Assembly (NCBI GenBank): GCA_017881915.1
Contig: JADGQK010000022.1
Location: forward strand, 1-37,992
DNA: 37,992 nucleotides
Direction of reading: 5' to 3'
Origin: Chloroflexota bacterium
Lineage (GTDB): Bacteria; Chloroflexota; Limnocylindria; Limnocylindrales; CSP1-4
Positions 32,014 to 37,992 of the stretch are shown piece by piece. Below the pieces are notes generated by a model, which saw nothing but the letters and a program-made list of their open reading frames with translations, ran no database searches and was not told the DNA's origin. A program made the position numbers and the translations under genes. Every line of letters begins with the position of its first letter. Positions within the stretch are counted from its first letter, which is position 1.

Positions 32014-33011
32014 CCGGTCGCCTTCGGCCCACGTTCCTGAACGAATCGGAAGCCGAAGCGGCCCTTCACACACAGATGACCCTCGGTCACCGACGAGTCC
32101 AGGGGCGAGGTGACCTTGACGATCTCGTTGTCCTGGACGTGCAGGCTCAGCGTGCAGCCCACGCCGCAGTACGGGCAGATCGTGTCTGTGGTGCTCTGGG
32201 CTGACTCGTCCCAGGTGCCCGCCTCGCGCATCTCGTATTCCGAGCGGAACATCAGGGCACCGGTCGGGCAGACGCCGATGCAGTTGCCGCAGTAGACACA
32301 GGCCGAATCGGGCAGGCTCACGTTCCATTCGGTCGAGATCCGGGCGTCGAAGCCACGCCCGGCAACCGCGATCGCGAAGGTGTTCTGGGCGTCCACACCG
32401 CAGGCCTCGACGCACTTGTAGCAGAGGATGCATTTCGAGTAGTCGCGGACGTAGAGCTCGTTGTCGATCTTCACCGGCTGGGCGACGGTTGACGCGGTCG
32501 ACTCGCCACCTGCGCCGTGATGGTGGCCCGCCTCCAGGGCGTCGCGCTCGTTGGTCACGGCTGGCTGAGCCGCCACGCCGAAGCGCAAAGGATCAGCGCC
32601 GTAACGCTCGAAGTAGCCGGCTGCCTGGGGCGACGTCGACAGGTCCACCGACGAGCCGAGCAGCTCGAGCACGACCTTGCGCGACAGCCGCACTCGCTCC
32701 GTGTCGGTCTGGACGGCCATGCCCGGTTCCACCTTGCGTGAGCAGGCCGGAGCGAGCACCCGCGAGCCGGCGACTTCGACAACACACACCCGGCAGGCAT
32801 TCACCGGGGTGAGGTTCTCGAGATAGCACAGCGTCGGCGTGTCGACGCCTGTGGCGCGGCAGGCGTCGAGGATGGTGGAACCGGCCGCAACGCTGACGGC
32901 ATGGCTGTCGATCGTCAGCTCGACCTGGGCCACCGGAGCGGGCTCTGGTGGCCCAGGCGTCCGGCTCGATCGGGCCGGCGGGTAGAGCTGGATCGGCGGG
33001 ACGGTGCTCAC
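32010..33011 (-). CDS. NuoG/FdhA-type iron-sulfur subunit lacking the molybdopterin catalytic domain
   Basis: A 333-residue electron-transfer subunit. In order: [2Fe-2S] domain (Cys62, 73, 76, 90), NuoG-type linker with HHH, a two-cluster ferredoxin (Cys194, 197, 200, 204 and 238, 241, 244, 248), and the Fe4S4 domain that opens formate-dehydrogenase-type molybdopterin oxidoreductases (Cys279, 282, 286, 314; ICPYCGVGC, GHLCVKGRFGFRFV). All cluster cysteines are kept, but the protein ends 19 residues after the last, where 500-600 residues of catalytic domain normally follow. GTG start overlaps the NuoEF stop (GTGA). Confidence 0.9.
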   Translation of the reverse strand: MSTVPPIQLYPPARSSRTPGPPEPAPVAQVELTIDSHAVSVAAGSTILDACRATGVDTPTLCYLENLTPVNACRVCVVEVAGSRVLAPACSRKVEPGMAVQTDTERVRLSRKVVLELLGSSVDLSTSPQAAGYFERYGADPLRFGVAAQPAVTNERDALEAGHHHGAGGESTASTVAQPVKIDNELYVRDYSKCILCYKCVEACGVDAQNTFAIAVAGRGFDARISTEWNVSLPDSACVYCGNCIGVCPTGALMFRSEYEMREAGTWDESAQSTTDTICPYCGVGCTLSLHVQDNEIVKVTSPLDSSVTEGHLCVKGRFGFRFVQERGPKATG

Positions 33012-34939
33012 GGCGGAACGATACCCGCCCGAACGGCACTCTCGATCGCCGACGATGCCGTCTGGCCGAGCCCGCAGATCGACGCATCGCGCATCGCCTG
33101 GCCAATTTCGCGGAGCAGGCGCAGCTCGTCGGCCCGGGAGCCGTTCGGGCGGCCCGCCGCGAGCCGAGCCAGGAGCTCTTCCTGGCGGACCGTGCCCACC
33201 CTGCAGGGGACGCACTGGCCGCATGATTCGTCGCGGAAGAAGGCCGCGATCCGGCGGAGCGTGCCGACGAGGTCGGCGGTCCGATCGAAGACCATCACCA
33301 CGCCCGAACCGAGCGTCGCGCCGATCGCCCGGGTGCCCTCGAACGTGAGCGGCGTGTCGAGCACCTCCGTCCCCACGAAGACGCCGGCCGCCCCGCCCAG
33401 CAGGATCGTCCGGATCGCGTCGTCCATCGTGGCACCCGCGTCGGCACGCCCTCCCCCGTCGGCAGGAACCCCGCCGGCCAGCTCGAGCAACGCCCGTAGC
33501 GTCGTGCCGAACGGGACCTCGTAGATCCCCGGCCGCCGAATATGGCCGGAGACGCAGAAGAGCTTCGGTCCGGCGGATCCCTCGGTCCCGATCGCGGCGA
33601 ACGCCGCGGCGCCATCGCGCAGGATCAACGGCACGTTGGCCAGCGTCTCGACATTGTTGACGGCGGTCGGCTTGCCGAAGAGGCCGACTTCGACCGGGAA
33701 GGGCGGCTTGTTGCGTGGCTCGCCCCGCCGGCCCTCGATCGAGTTGAACAGGGCCGTCTCCTCGCCGCAGATGTACGCGCCGGCTCCGATCCGCAGCTCG
33801 ACCTCAAACGCGAATCCGGATCCGAGGATGTCCGGGCCGAGCAGGCCGGCCGAGGTTGCCCGGGCGATTGCGTTGCTCAGGCGGGTGGCTGCCAGCGGAT
33901 ACTCGCCCCGGAGGTAGAGGAAGCCCCGGCTGGCGCCGGTCGCGAACGCCTCGATCGTCATCGCTTCGATCACGACGAACGGATCATCCTCGACCAGGGC
34001 GCGGTCCTTGAATGTGCCGGGCTCGGATTCGTCGGCGTTGCAGACGACGTACTTCGGTGAGCCCTTGGCGGCGCGGACAGCTGCCCACTTGCGGCCGGTG
34101 GGGAAGGCGGCACCGCCGCGACCCAGGAGCTTCGAGGCGGTCACTTCCGCGACCACGGCCTCAGGGCCGAGCTCGATCGCCCGGGCCAGGGCCGTGTAGC
34201 CGCCCGCAAGACGGTATGCCTCGAGCGAGGTCGGGTCGACCCGGCCCACCCGGGCCAGGAGTCGGAGCCCTTCGTCCCCCGCCTGCGGCACGGAGACCCG
34301 GGTGGCGGCGAGACGCTCGGCGACCGACGATCCGGTGTCGTTCAGGGCGATCCGCCGTCCACCTGCCGCGGTGGCCAGGCGAGTCATCACGCCGACCGCA
34401 TCGATCGGGGCCACGCCGACCTGCTCGGGCGCCTCGCCGGCCGCGGTGAACAGGACGGCAGGTCCACGTTCGCACAGGCCCAGGCAGGGACTCCGCAGCC
34501 AGGTCGTCTGTCCGTCCGCGCCCGGCTCACCGGCGGGCCCGTGGGTCCGGGCCAGGTCAGCGCAAACCTCCTCGGCTCCGGCAAGCCGGCAGGCGATGTC
34601 GTCGCAGACGTGGGCCACGACCGCCGCCCGCTGGCGTGTTGAAAGCAGGGCATAGAAGGTCGCCACGCCGTAGGCCTCGGCCGGCGGGATCGTCAGGCGG
34701 CGGCAGATATAGGCCAGCGCCGGCTGGCTGATCCAGCCGATCCGGTCCTGGACTGCATGAAGGGCCGGCAGGAGGAGGTCGCGATCGGACCGGGCAGCGT
34801 GACCGCCATGGGCTGCGTGACCATCGCTGGCCGAGTCCCGCAGCCCCCCCGTCCACCCGGATATGGGCGGACCGAGGAGCTCGTCAACGGCGGCTCGCTC
34901 GGCAGGATTGGCCAGCGGCGCGATGACGTGGATGTCCAT
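33008..34939 (-). CDS. NuoE-NuoF fusion: NADH-binding subunit of an NAD-linked formate dehydrogenase-like complex
   Basis: A 643-residue fusion. The NuoE thioredoxin-like [2Fe-2S] domain (about 50-190) has ligands Cys112, 117, 152 and 156. The NuoF part (about 220-640) has LLGRGGAAFPTGRKW (FMN/NADH, 271-285), NADESEPGTFKDR (301-313), CGEETALFNSIEGRRG and [4Fe-4S] ligands Cys573, 576, 579 and 622. A His/Gly/Asp-rich stretch lies at about 36-52. Such fusions occur in NAD-dependent formate dehydrogenases and some hydrogenases. A TACACT box seven bases before ATG 34939 and no Shine-Dalgarno sequence suggest a leaderless start. Confidence 0.93.
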   Translation of the reverse strand: MDIHVIAPLANPAERAAVDELLGPPISGWTGGLRDSASDGHAAHGGHAARSDRDLLLPALHAVQDRIGWISQPALAYICRRLTIPPAEAYGVATFYALLSTRQRAAVVAHVCDDIACRLAGAEEVCADLARTHGPAGEPGADGQTTWLRSPCLGLCERGPAVLFTAAGEAPEQVGVAPIDAVGVMTRLATAAGGRRIALNDTGSSVAERLAATRVSVPQAGDEGLRLLARVGRVDPTSLEAYRLAGGYTALARAIELGPEAVVAEVTASKLLGRGGAAFPTGRKWAAVRAAKGSPKYVVCNADESEPGTFKDRALVEDDPFVVIEAMTIEAFATGASRGFLYLRGEYPLAATRLSNAIARATSAGLLGPDILGSGFAFEVELRIGAGAYICGEETALFNSIEGRRGEPRNKPPFPVEVGLFGKPTAVNNVETLANVPLILRDGAAAFAAIGTEGSAGPKLFCVSGHIRRPGIYEVPFGTTLRALLELAGGVPADGGGRADAGATMDDAIRTILLGGAAGVFVGTEVLDTPLTFEGTRAIGATLGSGVVMVFDRTADLVGTLRRIAAFFRDESCGQCVPCRVGTVRQEELLARLAAGRPNGSRADELRLLREIGQAMRDASICGLGQTASSAIESAVRAGIVPP

Positions 34940-34946
34940 CGCCCGC

Positions 34947-34952
34947 AGTGTA
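34947..34952 (-). promoter_or_regulatory. -10 box for the NuoEF-fusion operon
   Basis: On the minus strand TACACT (in context GTTACACT) is followed by seven bases and ATG at 34939. No Shine-Dalgarno sequence. Confidence 0.45.
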
Positions 34953-35137
34953 ACCAGCGAGGCTTCGGGCCAGGTCTCATTACGACTGGGCGGCGTCCGG
35001 ATGGACCGTCGGCCGCAACTTCATGCGCACGAACGACGATTCGGAAGCGTAGGCTAGCCTCACACTCTGGGGGACCCCATCGGAGCGCGGGTCCCTGCCC
35101 GGCTCAGACTCCGAAAGGCCAAGCAAGGAGTTTCTTG

Positions 35138-37992
35138 ATGGTTCGGTCGTCGATCGGCGGACGTCTAGCGAGCGTCGCAAGCGCGACGCTCCTGATTGCC
35201 GGAATGTTTGCCCAGGCAGCACCGGCGCTCGCTGCGTCTCCGGCGCACGCCCGAACATCCTCGTGGATCGCTCACCCCTCGACGGTGCACCAGGCACCGA
35301 GCAGGACGACCGACCTGAAGAAGCTAGCCGGTGCGCCGTCGAAGCTCCCCTTCAAGGCGGCCACCGCCAGCTCCGCCCTCCGCTCGCTCGAAGCGAAGGG
35401 CTATCCCACTGGCAAGGCCGGGGCCCCCGCGCCCGGTTCTCACCCTGACGTCGTTGGGCCACCGGCTCCGGACCCGGCCACGGCTTCGGGCGCCCCTGCC
35501 GCGACGACACCAGTCGCCGTTGCCGGTCAAACGGGAGGCGGCGCCGGCACCAGTGTGGGCGCGGATCCGGGGATCGCGGTTGGACCGGACGAGGTCCTCC
35601 AGACGGACAACACCTCGCTGCAGGTCACGGATCGGGCAGGCAATGACCTGGTGGCCTCGAAGACCCTGCCCAGCTTTTTCGGGCTACCTGAATCTCCCTA
35701 CACCACCTTCGATTCAGATCCGCGCGTCCTCTTCGACACCCTCCGCCAGCGCTGGATCGTGTCCGAGCTGAGTTGGGACTGTGCGACGCACACGTACACC
35801 GGCGACCCGGCCCTCTTCGGCCATGGCTACATCGACTATGCGATCTCCGATACGGCGGATCCCCTGGGCAGCTGGACCTCCTCGTCCTTCGTCTGGCCCG
35901 ACTCCCTGCCGGATCGGCCGAGCCTTGGGACGTCGACCGACAAGTTCGCCCTGACCGCGAGCGTGTTCGCGATGGTCGCCGGGAGCGGGACATCCTCCCC
36001 GGACTGTGCGAGCGGCGCCTTCAGCAGCGCCCAGGCGGTCGTGCTGGATTGGACCCAGCTCGGGCCGAAGTTCGATGCGCTCAAATTGGACCTCGCGTAC
36101 CAGGAGTACCCCGATCTCGACGCGGTGCGGGTCGCGACCCAGGAGCCCGTCGTCGACCCAGCCCTGCGGATGATCGGGATCGGCAACGGGACGAATGCCG
36201 GTAACGTCACGTATATCAACGTCACCGGCTCGGCGGTCAAGAGGTCCGTCGCTGACTCGACCTTCGACCTGACGGCGCTCAATGTCCTGCCCGTCTTTGC
36301 CGTCCCGCCGTCGCCGCACCAATCGGGTGGCTCGGGGACCCTCACGAGCGCGATCGACGGCGCACCGGACAGCCTCATCTATCGCGCCGGCAAGCTCGCC
36401 TTCAGCGCAACCTATCCGTGCACCCCGACCGGTGACTCGGTCGTCCGTGATTGTGTCCGGGTGACGACGCTCGGCAACGCGGTTCCGAGCGTCCAGCCGA
36501 CCCGCCTGGGGGACACCCTGCTCGGAACCAACACCTTCGACGAGTCGTTCGGGGGGCTGGCCTGGTCCGGCAACGCCGTCCTCCAGGCCGTCTATACCCG
36601 GTCGTCGTCGAGTACCTTCGCGTCCGCCTACGCCCAATACAACCTGCCCGGCGATACGCCGATCGCCTGGAGTGCTCCACAGCTGCTCACGGCCGGCACG
36701 GCGACCTATGCCGGCAGCGGCTGGGGCGCGTACACGATCGTCGCGACCGATCCCCAGGATCCAACCGCGGTCTGGGTCGGCGACCCCTATGCCAACGGCT
36801 CCGGTGGCTGGTCGAGCACGATCCACGAGCTGGTCGTCGGTGGCGCGGGCGCGAGCTACACCCCGATCAACCCGGTCCGGGTCCTCGACAGCCGCTTTGG
36901 CACCGGCCTGTCGGGTGTCTTCAGCGCGAACGTGCCGCGCACGTTCGCGGTGGCCGGCACCCACGGGATCCCGGCGAACGCCGTGGCGATCAGCGGCAAC
37001 CTGACCGTGACCCAGCAGAGCGCCCTGGGGTCGGTCTCGCTCACCCCGACGGCCACGGCCAGCCCGCCCAGCTCAACCCTCAACTTCCCGGTCGGGGACA
37101 ACCGGGCCAATAACGTGACGATCGCGCTGGCCCCCGATGGCACGCTCGCCGCGGTCTACAAGGCCGGCGCCGGCCAGCACACCCAGCTGATCCTCGATGT
37201 GACCGGCTACTTCCTGGCCGGTTCGGGCCTCACCTACAGCCCGGTCCCACCGACCCGCTTCCTCGATAGCCGGACGGACCCCCTGATCCACACGTTCCAT
37301 GCCAACGTCCCCCAGAGCATCCCGATCGCCGGCGTCACGATCGCCGGCGTCGCGATCCCGTCCGATGCCAGCGCGATCACGGCCAACCTGACCGTGACCC
37401 ACCAGACCACGGCGGGCTCGGTGACGCTGACCCCGACCAATAATCCGAACCCGGGCACCTCGACGATCAACTTCCCGGTCGGGGACAACCGGGCCAATGG
37501 CCTCACGATCGCGCTCGATCCGGGCACGGGCAAGGTCTCGGCGGTCTACAAGGCCACCAGCGGCACGATCGACCTGATCCTGGATGTGACCGGCTACTAC
37601 TCGATCTCCGGCGGCGCCGGCCTGCTCTTCCACCCGCTCAACCCGGGCCGGCGGGTCGACACCCGCCTGGCGCTGGGCACCCTGGGCTTCGGCAACGGCC
37701 TGACCGGGGCCCAGGGGACGACGCCGCGGAGTGCCGTCATCGCCGGCCACTTCGGGGTCCCGGCAGCCGCTGCCGCGATCACCGGCAACCTGACGGTCAC
37801 CGCCCAGACCGCGTCCGGCGACGTCGCGGTCACCGCTACCTCGGTCGCCCACCCGACGACCTCGACGCTCAACTTCCCCCTCGGCGACAACCGGGCGAAC
37901 GGGATCACCGTGCCCCTGGGCAGCGGTGACCTGTGGTTCGTCTACCAGCCCTTCGTGGGCAAGCACGTCCAGATCATTCTCGATCTCACCGG
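35138..37992 (+). CDS. large secreted protein with C-terminal surface repeats, 3' end outside window
   Basis: At least 951 residues. Residues 1-33 are a signal peptide (IAGMFAQAAPALAAS). A Pro/Ala-rich linker leads to a region of about 140-560 with beta-propeller-like wording (GADPGIAVGPDEVLQTDN, FDSDPRVLFDTLRQRWIVSE). From about 574 come three repeats of the LDSR...LNFPVGDNRAN...LILDVTGYF type common on actinobacterial and Chloroflexota surface proteins. AAGGAG lies seven bases before ATG 35138. It may be a cell-surface adhesin or binding protein; no catalytic motif is seen. Confidence 0.85.
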   Translation, partial: MVRSSIGGRLASVASATLLIAGMFAQAAPALAASPAHARTSSWIAHPSTVHQAPSRTTDLKKLAGAPSKLPFKAATASSALRSLEAKGYPTGKAGAPAPGSHPDVVGPPAPDPATASGAPAATTPVAVAGQTGGGAGTSVGADPGIAVGPDEVLQTDNTSLQVTDRAGNDLVASKTLPSFFGLPESPYTTFDSDPRVLFDTLRQRWIVSELSWDCATHTYTGDPALFGHGYIDYAISDTADPLGSWTSSSFVWPDSLPDRPSLGTSTDKFALTASVFAMVAGSGTSSPDCASGAFSSAQAVVLDWTQLGPKFDALKLDLAYQEYPDLDAVRVATQEPVVDPALRMIGIGNGTNAGNVTYINVTGSAVKRSVADSTFDLTALNVLPVFAVPPSPHQSGGSGTLTSAIDGAPDSLIYRAGKLAFSATYPCTPTGDSVVRDCVRVTTLGNAVPSVQPTRLGDTLLGTNTFDESFGGLAWSGNAVLQAVYTRSSSSTFASAYAQYNLPGDTPIAWSAPQLLTAGTATYAGSGWGAYTIVATDPQDPTAVWVGDPYANGSGGWSSTIHELVVGGAGASYTPINPVRVLDSRFGTGLSGVFSANVPRTFAVAGTHGIPANAVAISGNLTVTQQSALGSVSLTPTATASPPSSTLNFPVGDNRANNVTIALAPDGTLAAVYKAGAGQHTQLILDVTGYFLAGSGLTYSPVPPTRFLDSRTDPLIHTFHANVPQSIPIAGVTIAGVAIPSDASAITANLTVTHQTTAGSVTLTPTNNPNPGTSTINFPVGDNRANGLTIALDPGTGKVSAVYKATSGTIDLILDVTGYYSISGGAGLLFHPLNPGRRVDTRLALGTLGFGNGLTGAQGTTPRSAVIAGHFGVPAAAAAITGNLTVTAQTASGDVAVTATSVAHPTTSTLNFPLGDNRANGITVPLGSGDLWFVYQPFVGKHVQIILDLT
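36857..37992 (+). repeat. three tandem surface-domain repeats within the large secreted protein
   Basis: Repeats begin at residues about 574 (YTPINPVRVLDSR), 700 (YSPVPPTRFLDSR) and 831 (FHPLNPGRRVDTR), 126 and 131 residues apart. Each contains GNLTVT or ANLTVT, then STLNFPVGDNRANN-like and closes with DVTGYF/DVTGYY/DLTG. The DNA of the LNFPVGDNRAN block is nearly identical between repeats 1 and 2. The array continues beyond the window edge. Confidence 0.85.

Overview
The window is a gene-dense, very high-GC bacterial chromosome segment with no rRNA, tRNA, insertion sequence, phage or CRISPR array that I could recognise. The many lipobox lipoproteins, LuxS-independent monoderm-type envelope genes, an F420-type LLM oxidoreductase, a DUF2277 protein, GTG/TTG starts and ATGA/GTGA stop-start overlaps fit Chloroflexota (for example Limnocylindria-like lineages) or less likely Actinomycetota. 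This placement is inference; there is no marker gene to settle it.

Layout. 1-2.6 kb (-): an aromatic-acid block, IclR regulator, protocatechuate 3,4-dioxygenase beta subunit and 4-hydroxybenzoate hydroxylase (cut by the window edge). 3.1-5.2 kb (+): a tightly overlapping membrane operon, an FTR1-like/COG4280-like protein, a small membrane protein, undecaprenyl-diphosphatase UppP and a small anchored tail protein. 5.2-6.9 kb (-): molybdate permease ModB and binding lipoprotein ModA, without an ATPase gene. 7.1-10.7 kb: a SnoaL-like protein, a membrane protein, a HAD hydrolase, a flavin disulfide oxidoreductase and a cold-shock protein. 10.9-17.0 kb (+): a MacAB-like efflux operon (adaptor, ATPase, permease, anchored Gly-rich protein) continuing into an OmpR-type response regulator and a sensor kinase. 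17.0-18.5 kb: a decayed cupredoxin reading frame followed by an intact EfeO/M75 iron-uptake lipoprotein. 18.6-25.7 kb: a saccharopine-dehydrogenase-like protein, secreted proteins, a GT39-type glycosyltransferase, an LLM oxidoreductase and unknowns. 25.6-28.7 kb: an AlkA-like glycosylase, a lipoprotein, a DUF985 cupin, a repeat-filled intergenic gap and a DinB-like protein. 28.8-31.7 kb (+): a zinc-ribbon protein with a structured leader, a GcvT-like protein, DUF2277 and FdhD. 32.0-34.9 kb (-): electron-input subunits of an NAD-linked formate-dehydrogenase-like complex (NuoE-NuoF fusion and an Fe-S subunit that ends before the molybdopterin catalytic domain). 35.1 kb to the end (+): a large secreted protein with at least three ~126-131-residue surface repeats, cut by the edge.

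How the genes fit together: ModAB (molybdate import), FdhD (sulfur delivery to the molybdenum cofactor of formate dehydrogenases) and the NuoEF/NuoG-like pair suggest molybdenum-dependent formate oxidation, but the catalytic subunit and ModC are not here. The most striking signals not explained by gene calls are (1) a nested RNA structure before the zinc-ribbon gene that pairs its entire Shine-Dalgarno sequence in a perfect 8-bp helix; (2) a recurring TANNNT box 6-8 nt upstream of start codons lacking a Shine-Dalgarno sequence, which points to leaderless transcription; (3) several gene remnants; and (4) an 18/13-bp minisatellite.
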